Source of the DNA: Chloroflexota bacterium
GTDB taxonomy: Bacteria; Chloroflexota; Limnocylindria; Limnocylindrales; CSP1-4
Direction: 5' to 3'
DNA length: 33,677 nucleotides
Assembly: GCA_029240655.1 (NCBI GenBank)
Contig: JARDZW010000010.1
Span: 1-33,677, forward strand
Positions 6,688 to 17,463 of the stretch are shown here, piece by piece. The notes below the pieces were generated by a model. It saw nothing but the letters and a program-made list of their open reading frames with translations. It searched no databases and had not been told where the DNA came from. Every line of letters begins with the position of its first letter. Position 1 is the stretch's first letter. A program made the position numbers and the translations under genes.

Positions 6688-7880
6688 TGCGGCCCGCCCT
6701 GGCGGTGATCGTCCGCCTGATGGCATTCGTGGGCAAGGAGATCATCGAGACGATCCGCCGACCAGGCGCCATCCTCAGCCTGATCCTGGGTCCGTTCCTG
6801 ATCATGGCCGTGTTCGGCCTCGGCTACAGCGGCTTCAAGCGTCCGCTCGAGACGGTGATCGTGGCCCCGCCATCCAGCGGCCTGCCGGCCGACATCGAGA
6901 CGTACCAGGAGCTCGCCGGCGGCGGACTGCACATCAGTGAGGTGACGGGCGATCAGGCCGCGGCCGAGGCGCGTCTCCGGGCGGACACAGCCGACGTGGT
7001 CATCATCGCCCCCGACGACCCGGATGCGAAGTTCCGCGCCGGCGAGCAATCCGTCATCGAGGTCATCGTGGATGTGGTCGACCCGGTCGCCGAGAACTAC
7101 GCGGGCTTCCTCGCCGCAGGTCTGGCGTCGGCCGTCAACCGCGAGATCATCGAGCGCGTGGCGGCCGAGGGGCAGGGCTATGCGGTCGCCGCCGGCGAGC
7201 CCGAAGCCGACACGATCCCGCCCGAGGTGATCGCGGCCCCGACACGCGCCGAGATCCGGAACGTGTCGCCATCGACGCCGAATGTCATCTCCTACTTCGC
7301 CCCGGCGGTGCTCGCCCTGATCCTCCAGCACCTCGCCGTCACCCTCGTGGCGATGTCGCTCGTGCGTGAGCGCACGAGCGGCGTCATCGAGCTGTTCCGC
7401 ATCGCTCCGGTCAGCGCGGCGGAAGTGCTCACCGGAAAGGTCCTCGCCTTCGGATTGATCGGCGGCGCCATCGCCACGCTGACCGTAGCCCTGCTCGTGC
7501 TCGGACTGGGCGTCCCGATGGTCGGGCCGGTCGGATTCATCGTCCTCGCGATCGCGCTGTTGCTGGTGGCGTCACTCGGCGTCGGGCTGTTGATCGCGGT
7601 GGTCTCAGACTCGGAGCGACAGGCCGTGCAGCTGTCTCTGCTCGTGCTGCTCGCGTCGGTGTTCTTCAGCGGCTTCGTCCTGCCCATCAGCGAGTTCAAT
7701 GAGCCCGTCCGCGCGATCGCCTACACGCTGCCCGTGACGCATGGCATCCGGTTGTTGCAGGACCTGATGCTTCGAGGTATGACGAACCAGGCCTGGGAGT
7801 TCCTGGCCCTCGGGGTCATCGCGATGGTGACCCTCGTGGGCGCCTGGATCCTGCTGCGGCGCGGGATGACCCGTGCCTGA
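6687..7880 (+). CDS. ABC-2 type transporter permease
   Basis: A 397-residue integral membrane protein translationally coupled to the ATPase by a 1-nt overlap. Its topology is the ABC-2 type seen in YhhJ/NatB-like permeases. There is one N-terminal helix (GAILSLILGPFLIMAVFGLGY, about 27-47), a large extracytoplasmic domain of about 150 residues, and then five or six hydrophobic segments. The block MSLVRERTSGVIELFRIAPVSAAEVLTGK is the conserved ABC-2 coupling segment. PISEFNEPVRAIAYTLPVTHGI is the usual motif before the last helices. With the DrrA-like partner it forms an export system, probably for a hydrophobic compound. The family is sure; the substrate is not. Confidence 0.9.
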   Translation: MRPALAVIVRLMAFVGKEIIETIRRPGAILSLILGPFLIMAVFGLGYSGFKRPLETVIVAPPSSGLPADIETYQELAGGGLHISEVTGDQAAAEARLRADTADVVIIAPDDPDAKFRAGEQSVIEVIVDVVDPVAENYAGFLAAGLASAVNREIIERVAAEGQGYAVAAGEPEADTIPPEVIAAPTRAEIRNVSPSTPNVISYFAPAVLALILQHLAVTLVAMSLVRERTSGVIELFRIAPVSAAEVLTGKVLAFGLIGGAIATLTVALLVLGLGVPMVGPVGFIVLAIALLLVASLGVGLLIAVVSDSERQAVQLSLLVLLASVFFSGFVLPISEFNEPVRAIAYTLPVTHGIRLLQDLMLRGMTNQAWEFLALGVIAMVTLVGAWILLRRGMTRA

Positions 7881-7918
7881 CCATCGAACCGATCGAACCG
7901 CAAGAAGGAGGACCACAC

Positions 7919-8098
7919 GTGACCGATGAACTGCGACCCGTACCGGGCGAGGACACCTACGAGACCGAGCATGAGACCGACGCCGCCCCGGAGCCTGAGT
8001 CGCCCTCCGAGCCGGCCGAGGAGCCGAATCCGTGGCTCAAGGAGGGCGCGGACGCCCCGGACGCGGCCGACATCGAGGAACCCGACGAGCAGCGATAG
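7919..8098 (+). CDS. Acidic 59-residue microprotein of unknown function
   Basis: This gene falls below the ORF-track length limit. GTG 7919 has an excellent AAGGAGGA site 8 nt upstream, and the frame ends at TAG 8096-8098. The product is extremely acidic and proline/alanine-rich (GEDTYETEHETDAAPEPE, then PNPWLKEGADAPDAADIEEPDEQ). It has no cysteine, no membrane segment and almost no hydrophobic core apart from the NPWL patch, so it is probably disordered. It begins 38 nt after the permease and so lies in the same unit. A perfect tandem 9-mer (ATCGAACCG) occupies 7883-7900 between them. The strong ribosome site argues for real expression. I do not recognise a family. Confidence 0.65.
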   Translation: MTDELRPVPGEDTYETEHETDAAPEPESPSEPAEEPNPWLKEGADAPDAADIEEPDEQR

Positions 8099-8127
8099 GG
8101 ACGAAGCCCAGGTTGGAGCCGTCGCCG

Positions 8128-9102
8128 TCAGACGGCAACGGGCGTCCGAGCCTCGATTCGCGGCAGGAGCTCCTTGCGCGCGAACTGGAGAAAACCGTCC
8201 TGATCCGGACCGACCTGGTGGAGATACACGTGGTCGAAGCCGGCGTCGATGAATTCCTGGATCTTCGCGAGATGCGCGTCGGCGTCAGGCCCGCACGTGA
8301 TGACCTCGGCCACCTGATCCTCCGTGACGCTCTGCACGAGGTCAGTGAACTGTGCCGGGTTCGGCAGTTCCTGGCTGACCTCGCCGTGCAGGGCAGCCGT
8401 GGGCCACCATTCGTGGGCGGTCTTGCGGGCTGCGCGTTCTGAAGCCGCCCAGCACAGCGTGACCTGGCCGAACTTCGGACCCTCGCCTCCGGCTCGCCGA
8501 TAGGCCCCCAGCAGCTTCTTGTCCGGGGCGGTCGTGATGAGGCCGTCCGCGATCCGGCCCGCCGCCTCGGCCATGCGCTCACCGCCCACCGCGACATGGA
8601 TGCGGGGCAGCTCCTTGGGCAGCGTGTAGAGCCTGGCGTTCTGCACGGTGTAGTGCCGGCCACGGTGGCTTGTCACCTTGCCCCGCCACAGCTCTCGGAT
8701 GATCTCGACGGCCTCCTCGAGCATCTCGGCGCGGACCTCCCACTCCGGCCAGGCCTGGCCGAGGATGTGCTCGTTGAGGTTCTCGCCCGTCCCGACACCC
8801 AGGAAGAACCGTCCCGGCATCAGATCCGCGGCGGTGGCCGCGGCATGGGCGATGATCGCGGGATGGGTCCGGAACGTCGGACAGGTCACCCCGGTCCCGA
8901 CAACCAGGGTCTCCGTGGCCTGGGCGATCGCCCCGAGCACGCCCCACACGAACGGGCTATGCGGATGGCGCTCGATCCATGGGTGGAAATGGTCCGAGAT
9001 GAGCGCGAACGAGAAGCCGGCCTCCTCGGCGGCCCTGGCGTTGGCCACGAGATCTCGCGGGCCATGCTCCTCACTCGAAAGCGCATAGCCGATGGCGGTC
9101 AC
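8128..9102 (-). CDS. LLM-class F420-dependent oxidoreductase, G6PDH-like subfamily (TIGR03557-like)
   Basis: A 324-residue TIM-barrel oxidoreductase of the bacterial luciferase-like superfamily. Hallmarks are IGYALSSEEHGPRDLVANARAAEEAGF at the start, ISDHFHPW, the TGVTCPTFRTHPAIIAHAAAT block, MPGRFFLGVGTGENLNEH and AVGGERMAEAAGRIADGLI. SDHFHPW together with GTGENLNEH is the pattern of the F420-dependent glucose-6-phosphate dehydrogenase-related group. These transfer hydride between F420 and an organic substrate, which cannot be named here. The start is GTG 9102. Its GTG overlaps the TGA of the upstream 58-residue gene (GTGA), so the two are translationally coupled. It converges with the exporter operon, 29 bp away. 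Confidence 0.9.
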   Translation of the reverse strand: MTAIGYALSSEEHGPRDLVANARAAEEAGFSFALISDHFHPWIERHPHSPFVWGVLGAIAQATETLVVGTGVTCPTFRTHPAIIAHAAATAADLMPGRFFLGVGTGENLNEHILGQAWPEWEVRAEMLEEAVEIIRELWRGKVTSHRGRHYTVQNARLYTLPKELPRIHVAVGGERMAEAAGRIADGLITTAPDKKLLGAYRRAGGEGPKFGQVTLCWAASERAARKTAHEWWPTAALHGEVSQELPNPAQFTDLVQSVTEDQVAEVITCGPDADAHLAKIQEFIDAGFDHVYLHQVGPDQDGFLQFARKELLPRIEARTPVAV

Positions 9103-9275
9103 TTGGAGCTGCGCTTTCGTTGCGCCTTTGTCTCGCCCGCCTCGGTGCGCTCCTTGTTCACGGTCCGGGCGGCGCGCTCCTCCGCTTCGTCGGTGCTCAC
9201 GCCACGGTCCTCATAGGAGTCCTTGATGTGCTCGTACTGGCGTTCGCGCTTGTCCGTCCACGCTTTCTGCGGCAT
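9099..9275 (-). CDS. Small basic conserved protein (type often annotated 'plasmid stabilization protein')
   Basis: A 58-residue, highly charged helical protein with the block KRERQYEHIKDSYEDRG followed by EAEERAARTVNKER. I recognise this from small chromosomal proteins often labelled 'plasmid stabilization protein'. The label is weak: there is no toxin partner here and no Rel/Par fold. ATG 9275 has AGGAGAG about 8 nt upstream and matches the usual MP.KAW start; the track start at 9296 adds seven residues. A 7-bp hairpin sits in the leader. Its stop overlaps the GTG of the F420 oxidoreductase, so both products would be made together. The mechanism is unknown; a nucleic-acid or stress role is only inference. 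Confidence 0.72.
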   Translation of the reverse strand: MPQKAWTDKRERQYEHIKDSYEDRGVSTDEAEERAARTVNKERTEAGETKAQRKRSSK

Positions 9276-9295
9276 GTCGATCTCTCCTGGCAGCA

Positions 9296-9312
9296 TCCCG
9301 CGCTCCGCGGGA
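9296..9312 (-). promoter_or_regulatory. Hairpin in the leader of the small basic protein gene
   Basis: TCCCGCG / CGCGGGA forms a perfect 7-bp stem with a 3-nt loop, about 20 nt upstream of the ATG and just before the Shine-Dalgarno site. It could affect mRNA stability or translation of the two-gene unit. No U-tract follows, so it is unlikely to be a terminator. Confidence 0.35.
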
Positions 9313-9462
9313 AGACAGCGTTACAGGACGCACGTCAGGAAAGCGGCACGGATGACCGAAGAGGACGTCGCAGACACGTGCCATTCGCAAGCCCACCGAC
9401 GAACGACGGACGCCGGCGGCCCGGCCGAGTCGCGCGGCCTGCAGGCGGGTCGCGAACGGACA

Positions 9463-10617
9463 TCAGCGCCGGGCGAGCGTCCCCATCCGGTGGGCGGCCA
9501 ACGGCTCCGGCTCCTCGGATCCCTCGTCGCCACCCTGGGCCACTCCGGGTCCGACCGCGATCTTCTTCCTGGCCGCGTCGAGTCGTGCGGCGTACACGGC
9601 CTCGTACCGATCGGTCATGCGTTCGACCGAGAAGCGATCCAGGACTGACTCGCGGATCGCCACCCGATCCAGGTCGGCCACGCGGTCCACCTTGAAGGCC
9701 ATGCCCTTGACGTCGTCGCCGAAGAAGCCATCGATGCCGTCCCGCAGGATCTCGGGAAGGCCGCCGACCCGCCGGGCGATGACCGGCGTGCCGCACGCCA
9801 ACGACTCGATGAGGACCAGGCCGAACGGCTCCGGCCAAGATCCAGGCATCAGCGTGGCGTAGCTCTGCGCGAAGAGGTCGTCGCGATCGGGCTGGTCCAG
9901 CTCCCCGAGGTACTCGACGAGCGAGCCCGCGGCCTTCATCGCCGGCCGGAACACGTTCTCGAAATAGTCGCGCTCCACTGCCGTCGGGCCGGCCTTGGCG
10001 GCGATGCGCAATGGGCGATCGGCCGCGACGGCGATCTCGATGGCCTCCACGATTCCCTTCTCCGGCACCACCCGGCCCACGAAGCACAACGCGTCCGTCC
10101 GCTTCGATCCGAATGGCATGTCGTTCAGGCGCAGGCCGTTGTGGACGACCGCGGCCCACGGCACGTCCGGATGCGTTCCGGCCTGGTTCTCGCTGATGGC
10201 GACGAGCCCTTCGGGCGGGTTGCGCAGCAGCGCATCGGCCCACGGAAGGTCCAGCCGGCCGTGGAACGTCGTCACGACCGGCACGGGGCTGACACGAGCC
10301 AGCAGGAGGCTCGCCCATTCCATGTGCGCGTGGATGAGGTCGAATTCCGAGGCGCGCGCCAGGACCTCGTGAAGCGTGAGCTGCATGTACGGCAGCGAAT
10401 CGCCGGCGTAGCCAAGGGGACGGAGCGCCTCGGGCACCGTCTCGATGTGACGACCGGGCATGACGGAGTCGCCGCTGGCGAAGGTCGTGACCTCGTGTCC
10501 TCGGCGGTCGAGCTCGGTGACGAGGCCGTGGACGATGCGCTCGGTCCCGCCGTACGCCCGGGGTGGCACACGCTCGAACGGCGGGGCGACCTGGGCGATG
10601 CGAAGCGAACGAGTCAT
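9463..10617 (-). CDS. Glycosyltransferase family 4 protein
   Basis: A 384-residue GT-B glycosyltransferase. The N-terminal domain has RIAQVAPPFERVPPRAYGGTER, the GGTER loop typical of GT4, then HEVTTFASGDS and LIHAHMEWASLL. The C-terminal nucleotide-sugar domain has CFVGRVVPEKGI and EPFGLVLIESLACGTPVIA, which holds the paired glutamates of the retaining GT4 motif. GGLPEILRDGIDGFF follows. The last 25 or so residues are low-complexity. ATG 10617 fits the family start; the longer track ORF only reads through the antisense-rich upstream gene. No signal peptide is present. It probably adds a sugar to a cell-envelope glycan or to a compatible solute; neighbours do not decide which. Confidence 0.9.
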   Translation of the reverse strand: MTRSLRIAQVAPPFERVPPRAYGGTERIVHGLVTELDRRGHEVTTFASGDSVMPGRHIETVPEALRPLGYAGDSLPYMQLTLHEVLARASEFDLIHAHMEWASLLLARVSPVPVVTTFHGRLDLPWADALLRNPPEGLVAISENQAGTHPDVPWAAVVHNGLRLNDMPFGSKRTDALCFVGRVVPEKGIVEAIEIAVAADRPLRIAAKAGPTAVERDYFENVFRPAMKAAGSLVEYLGELDQPDRDDLFAQSYATLMPGSWPEPFGLVLIESLACGTPVIARRVGGLPEILRDGIDGFFGDDVKGMAFKVDRVADLDRVAIRESVLDRFSVERMTDRYEAVYAARLDAARKKIAVGPGVAQGGDEGSEEPEPLAAHRMGTLARR

Positions 10618-10637
10618 TGGACGTAACACCTTAAGGG

Positions 10638-10682
10638 AAAAGATCGGCCGCGAGGGCCCGCCGGGCGGGGATCCTCGCGGCC
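10638..10682 (-). terminator. Hairpin terminator downstream of the glycine-zipper gene
   Basis: Read on the minus strand, a perfect 10-bp stem (GGCCGCGAGG / CCTCGCGGCC) with a GC-rich loop is followed by GATC and TTTT. It lies about 40 nt after the glycine-zipper stop and ends about 20 nt before the glycosyltransferase start. The two genes are therefore probably transcribed separately. Confidence 0.6.
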
Positions 10683-10720
10683 AGTGTCGCACTCCCGGCA
10701 GATTGCCGGGTCGGGCTGGG

Positions 10721-11152
10721 TCAGTAGGCTCGCTCGGCCGGGCTGGCCGGGTCGCTCTCCTCGGTCTCTTCCTCGGTCTGGTCGCCCGCGCCGGCACCGC
10801 CGGCCGCACCGACCGCACCACCGACGACCGCGCCGGGAGGTCCGGCGACGGCGCCACCGATGAGCGCGCCGGCCGCGCCACCACCGAGGGCTCCGGTGCC
10901 CGCACCGGCCTCGTCGTCGCCTTCGGCCGCTTCACCGGCGATCGCACCGCCGACGGCGCCGATCGCGCCACCAACGACAGCACCGGGGGGTCCACCGACG
11001 GCCATGCCGACAGCTGCGCCGCCGAGAGCACCGGCTCCGGCGCCGACGGCCTCGGTGCCGCCTTCCTCGTTCTCGGGAGCCGTGCCACGGCCCTCGTTCA
11101 ACAGGTCGTCATCGTGGGGGTGATCGTGAGGGGTCGTCGTGTCGTGGTCCAC
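10721..11152 (-). CDS. Glycine-zipper membrane-associated protein with a duplicated zipper
   Basis: A 143-residue protein. The N-terminus is rich in His and Asp (MDHDTTTPHDHPHDDD), which may bind metal. Two similar glycine/alanine-rich hydrophobic segments follow: AVGGPPGAVVGGAIGAVGGAIAG and AVAGPPGAVVGGAVGAAGGAGAG. Both share the PPGAVVGGA core and are separated by an acidic linker (EAAEGDDEA). The C-terminus is acidic. GxxxG-rich segments of this kind pack as glycine zippers in membranes or oligomers. GTG 11152 is chosen because AAGGAGG lies just upstream; the track start is 35 residues too long. No signal peptide or lipobox is seen. Its function is unknown, with an envelope or stress role inferred. 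Confidence 0.72.
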   Translation of the reverse strand: MDHDTTTPHDHPHDDDLLNEGRGTAPENEEGGTEAVGAGAGALGGAAVGMAVGGPPGAVVGGAIGAVGGAIAGEAAEGDDEAGAGTGALGGGAAGALIGGAVAGPPGAVVGGAVGAAGGAGAGDQTEEETEESDPASPAERAY

Positions 11153-11287
11153 TGGGGGCCTCCTTGTTGTCGAGCTGACCGGCACATCGCCGGTGACGAG
11201 ACGTCGGATGACGCCGTTGCACCGACGGTAGGTGGCGCCAGCCGGGCGGGACGTCAATCCGCGGTCACGCCGCGTATCAGGCGGCTA

Positions 11288-11590
11288 TCAGCGGGACTGG
11301 CCGGCCTCGCGGACCTGGTCGTCGTCCGCTGGCGAGCCTTCGCGATGGCCATCAGGGACGAGATCCTCGGCCGTCGCACCCGACTGTGTGCTGTGCGCAG
11401 CAACCCGCTCGTCAGCGGGCGAGATGCCACCCGGGATCGTGGCGGCCTGGCGCTCGGGTTCTCGTCCGACGTACGCGCCCGGATCGCGGTCCTGGTCATC
11501 CGGATGATCCGTACGCCGTCCGTCGTCGGTTGGTAGTGGCGTGCCGGCACCGTGAGATCCATCGCGGTTGGTCGAGTCGTTTTCTTTCAT
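11288..11590 (-). CDS. Hydrophilic, probably disordered protein of unknown function
   Basis: A 100-residue polar protein rich in Asp, Gly, Arg and Pro, with no membrane segment and no cysteine. Its middle (ERQAATIPGGISPADERVAAHS) looks more conserved than the flanks, which read like linker. ATG 11590 has CAAGGAG at good spacing, the strong ribosome site shared by the small stress-type genes here. The gene lies 135 nt upstream of the glycine-zipper gene on the same strand and may be cotranscribed with it. I cannot assign a family. Confidence that it is coding rests on the ribosome site and the clean frame. Confidence 0.6.
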   Translation of the reverse strand: MKENDSTNRDGSHGAGTPLPTDDGRRTDHPDDQDRDPGAYVGREPERQAATIPGGISPADERVAAHSTQSGATAEDLVPDGHREGSPADDDQVREAGQSR

Positions 11591-11801
11591 CGGTCGAACT
11601 CCTTGAGGGGCCGGCGCCGGAGTCGGCGGCGGATCGCAGGTGGTCATCCTGCGAGCCCGGCCATGCTGCCCGGATGCCGGGACCGCTGACGCTCGTTACG
11701 ACGGGGCGACAGCGCGACGACAGGCGCCGCGCCGACCGCCGTCGTCCGCGGGCGAGACGTGGTCCATACTTCCGACGCTCAAGGCATCGCGAGGGAGATA
11801 C

Positions 11802-13442
11802 GTGACGCAGGAGACGGCAGGCGCCGCGGGGCAGGCAGCCGGACGCGCCAAGGGTGAGATCGAGCGGGCGCGCGATATCCGGTTCGCGCCAGGGTATGCC
11901 GTGCTCGCCGGGCTGGGCATCGCCGTGGCGGCCCTCGCCTCGAAAGCAGCGCTCGATCAGTTCGCCCTGGGGGACACGGGATACATCCTGCTCATGGCGG
12001 CGGCCGTGCTGGCGGCCTGGCTAGGCGGCTTCATCGGGGGGATGACGGCCATCCTTGCGTCGGTGATCCTCAACGGGGTGTTCTTCCTGGGCGGGGACGC
12101 GGCACTGGCGTCGCGCGACGAGCTCGTCCGACAGATCATCTACGTCGTGGCAGCCACCGGGACCGTGCTCCTCGTGGCCTCTCGTCGCGCGGCCCGGGAT
12201 CGGCTCGTCGACGCCCTGGACGAGGTCGCGACACTCGCCGAGGCGGTCGAGGCCCGCGATCGTCGCCTCGAGGTCATGCTCGCAGCTTCCGGTACCGGAT
12301 TCTGGGAGTGGGACATCACGGACAACTCCCTGAAGTGGTCGGATGAGATCTTCCGCCAGCACGGGCTGGAGCCGATGCCGCAGGCCCCCTCATTCGAGGC
12401 CTACCTGGACATGATCCATCCCGACGACCGGGAACCGTTCCGCAGCGGGGTCCAGGCCGCGGTCGAGGGCGTGGCGCCGTACGCCCTCGATTTCCGCGTC
12501 GTCTGGCCGGACGGATCGGTCCACTGGACGCAGGGTGCGGGCCGCGTCCTTCGCGACGCCGGAGGGAGCGCGATCTCGATGATCGGCACCGGCCAGGACA
12601 TCACGCAGCGTCGTCGCATCGAGGAGCAGCGCGATCAGCTGCTCCTGGAGGAGCGCCAGGCCGGCGAGTTCCGCGAGGCGTTCATCGACGTCATCAGCCA
12701 TGAGCTGCGCACGCCCATCACGACCATCCTGGGCCTCACCCAGATCCTGGCCCGTCCCGGGCGCGCCGACGACCCCGCCTCGCGCGCGGCCCTGCTCGAA
12801 GACGTTCGCGCCGAGTCCGAGCGACTGCATCGGCTGGTCGAGGACCTGCTGGTCCTGAGCCGCGCGGAACGGGGACGGCTGATCATCGACGCCGAGCCAC
12901 TCCAGCCGCGGCGACTGATCGAACGGATCGTCGCCCAGGAGGCGCCCGACCTGCCGTCCCTCCAGATCGAGACACGGCTGGGACCCGACCTGCCCGTCGT
13001 GGCCGGTGAAGGCACGTACGTCGAGCAGATCGTGCGCAACCTCCTCGGCAACGCCGCGAAGTACACGCCCGCGGGGACGAAGGTCGTCATCGACGCTCGC
13101 CGGGACGACAGCGTCGTCGAGATCCGGGTGACCGACGACGGACCCGGGATCCCGGACGAATCACTTCGCCGGGTCTTCGACCTGTTCTACCGCGACCCGG
13201 ACAGCGCCAGGTCGGTGGCCGGGTCAGGCATCGGCCTGTTCGTGTGCCGCAGCCTCGTGGAGGCGATGGGCGGGCGGATGTGGGCACTCCGGCCGCCGGG
13301 CGGCGGCTCCGAATTCGGGTTCACGCTGCGCGTCCTGGAGGCCGACGATCTCGAAGCCGACGATTTCGACGAGCGGCACCCGGTGTTCGTGGTCGACCCC
13401 AATCGCCGCCCCATCAACCCGGAGCCAGCAGCCAGCGAATGA
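11802..13442 (+). CDS. Membrane-bound PAS sensor histidine kinase
   Basis: A 546-residue kinase. About four transmembrane helices lie between residues 30 and 127 (GYAVLAGLGIAVAALA, GYILLMAAAVLAAWLGGFIGG, AILASVILNGVFFLGG, IIYVVAATGTVLLVA), similar in layout to DUF4118/KdpD-type membrane modules. A PAS_3-type domain spans about 155-270 (TGFWEWDITDN, YLDMIHPDDREPF, TGQDITQRRRIE). HisKA has H-box ISHELRTPITTI (His 300). HATPase motifs NLLGNAAKYTP, DDGPGIPDE, FDLFYR and GSGIGLFVCR are intact. GTG 11802 with GAGGGA 5 nt upstream is chosen over the unlikely GTG 11640. No regulator is adjacent; the OmpR-type regulator at 18381 is a possible partner. Its 3' end overlaps chrA by 29 bp. Confidence 0.92.
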   Translation: MTQETAGAAGQAAGRAKGEIERARDIRFAPGYAVLAGLGIAVAALASKAALDQFALGDTGYILLMAAAVLAAWLGGFIGGMTAILASVILNGVFFLGGDAALASRDELVRQIIYVVAATGTVLLVASRRAARDRLVDALDEVATLAEAVEARDRRLEVMLAASGTGFWEWDITDNSLKWSDEIFRQHGLEPMPQAPSFEAYLDMIHPDDREPFRSGVQAAVEGVAPYALDFRVVWPDGSVHWTQGAGRVLRDAGGSAISMIGTGQDITQRRRIEEQRDQLLLEERQAGEFREAFIDVISHELRTPITTILGLTQILARPGRADDPASRAALLEDVRAESERLHRLVEDLLVLSRAERGRLIIDAEPLQPRRLIERIVAQEAPDLPSLQIETRLGPDLPVVAGEGTYVEQIVRNLLGNAAKYTPAGTKVVIDARRDDSVVEIRVTDDGPGIPDESLRRVFDLFYRDPDSARSVAGSGIGLFVCRSLVEAMGGRMWALRPPGGGSEFGFTLRVLEADDLEADDFDERHPVFVVDPNRRPINPEPAASE

Positions 13443-14688
13443 CGCCGATCGCGGCCCCCGCCGCGATCAGCCAGCTCGTGCCGATGCCGCGGAGGAGCAG
13501 CGCGAATGCCGCGATCATCGTCGCGGCGCCCACGAGGTCACGGACGCCAGTGATCGCCAGCTGGACGGCCACGACACCGAGCAGCCCGACTGCCGCGGCG
13601 TTGACACCGTCGAGGAATGACCGCGCACGGACCGAGGTCCGAAGACGATCGAGGATGGGGATGCTCAGCGCGACCGCCAGGAACGCGGGCAGGAACACGC
13701 CGACGGTCGCGGCCATGGCACCGAGCGGTCCGCCGACGAGGTAGCCGATGAACGTCGCGGTCGAGAACAGCGGGCCCGGCGTGACCTGGCCGACCGCGAC
13801 GGCATCCACGAGCTGCGTTTCGGTGATCCAACCGAGCCCATCCACCAGCTCGGAGCGGAGCAGGGCCACGAGGACGTAGCCGCTGCCGAACAGGACCGCG
13901 CCGATCTTGAGGAACGTCAGGAAGATGAGGCCGGGGCTGGCGATGGTAGCGACTCCGGCAGCGGCCGCTGCCAGTGCACCAGTGACGGCGGCTCCACCGG
14001 CCGGCGAGCCGGCTGTGGCGCCCGCGCCAGTCGTGGTCCCGGCGGCCTGCGGCCAAGCGCTGACCGCGATCCCGAGCGCCCTGGCCCGGCCGACCCCGGT
14101 GGCCACGAGCACGATCGAGACGACACCCGCACCGAGCAGGGCCGCGATCTCGGGCACGCCAGCCACGATCGCCGCGACGGCTGCGACGAGGAGGGCCACC
14201 TGCAACGCGCTGCGAAGGGTCGTTCGCGCGATGGACCAGCCCGCGTGGGCCACGATCGCCACGACCACCGGCGTGACCCCCGCGAGCAGCGCCGCGACTT
14301 CAGGGCGCCGTCCGTACTCCACATAGACCCAGGCGAGGACCGCGACGATCAGCACGGCCGGCAGCAGGAATGCGAGTCCGGCGACGACCAGGCCGGCTCG
14401 CCCCGCGCGTCGATGACCGATGTGCATCGCGAGCTCGGAGGACGTGGGGCCCGGGATCAGGTTCGCGGCGCCGATCAGGTCGACGAACGCCGCGTCGTCC
14501 AGCCAACCGCGGCGCCGCACGAACTCGTCCCGCATGATGGCGATGTGGCCGGCCGGCCCACCGAACGCCGTCAGCCCGACCCGAAGGAAGACGGTCGCCA
14601 TCGGAAGCAGCCGGCTCCGCGCGGGCCGGTCGGCCGGCACGCCCGGCGGCAGAACGCCCGTCGGCGACGCCGCGCTGCCGGCGGGCAC
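13414..14688 (-). CDS. chrA: Chromate transporter (CHR family, two-domain)
   Basis: A 424-residue membrane protein with two homologous CHR halves. The first has the signature VFLRVGLTAFGGPAGHIAIM and NLIPGPTSSELAMHIG. The second has LIFLTFLKIGAVLFGSGYVLVALL and QVTPGPLFSTATFIGY. ChrA proteins are proposed to export chromate or related oxyanions by proton exchange. A Gly/Ala/Thr-rich linker joins the halves, and about ten hydrophobic segments are visible. GTG 14688 starts 7 nt after the aceE stop, so the two form an operon; ATG 14601 is an alternative shorter start. Substrate range varies in this family and sulfate cannot be excluded. The 3' end overlaps the opposing kinase gene. Confidence 0.9.
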   Translation of the reverse strand: MPAGSAASPTGVLPPGVPADRPARSRLLPMATVFLRVGLTAFGGPAGHIAIMRDEFVRRRGWLDDAAFVDLIGAANLIPGPTSSELAMHIGHRRAGRAGLVVAGLAFLLPAVLIVAVLAWVYVEYGRRPEVAALLAGVTPVVVAIVAHAGWSIARTTLRSALQVALLVAAVAAIVAGVPEIAALLGAGVVSIVLVATGVGRARALGIAVSAWPQAAGTTTGAGATAGSPAGGAAVTGALAAAAAGVATIASPGLIFLTFLKIGAVLFGSGYVLVALLRSELVDGLGWITETQLVDAVAVGQVTPGPLFSTATFIGYLVGGPLGAMAATVGVFLPAFLAVALSIPILDRLRTSVRARSFLDGVNAAAVGLLGVVAVQLAITGVRDLVGAATMIAAFALLLRGIGTSWLIAAGAAIGVIRWLLAPG

Positions 14689-14695
14689 GCGCTAC

Positions 14696-17380
<2,685 letters not shown>

Positions 17381-17463
17381 GCGTTGCGACTCCTGGACCG
17401 CGCGAACCGCGGCTGATCGTACGGCGGCCGACCGCCGTCAGACGGTTGCGGGTGGGGGCTGAT

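Noticed and set aside
9099-9275. Toxin-antitoxin or plasmid maintenance gene
   Set aside because: The common database name suggests it, but there is no partner toxin, plasmid gene or partition site nearby. The next gene is a redox enzyme.
10618-11088. Upstream extension of the glycosyltransferase ORF
   Set aside because: It overlaps the glycine-zipper gene in another frame on the same strand and crosses a hairpin terminator. The Pro/Ala/Arg-rich sequence has no domain.
17421-17438. 7-bp inverted repeat ACGGCGG/CCGCCGT as a terminator of the DUF2255 gene
   Set aside because: There is no U-tract and the stem is short; such repeats are frequent by chance at this GC content.
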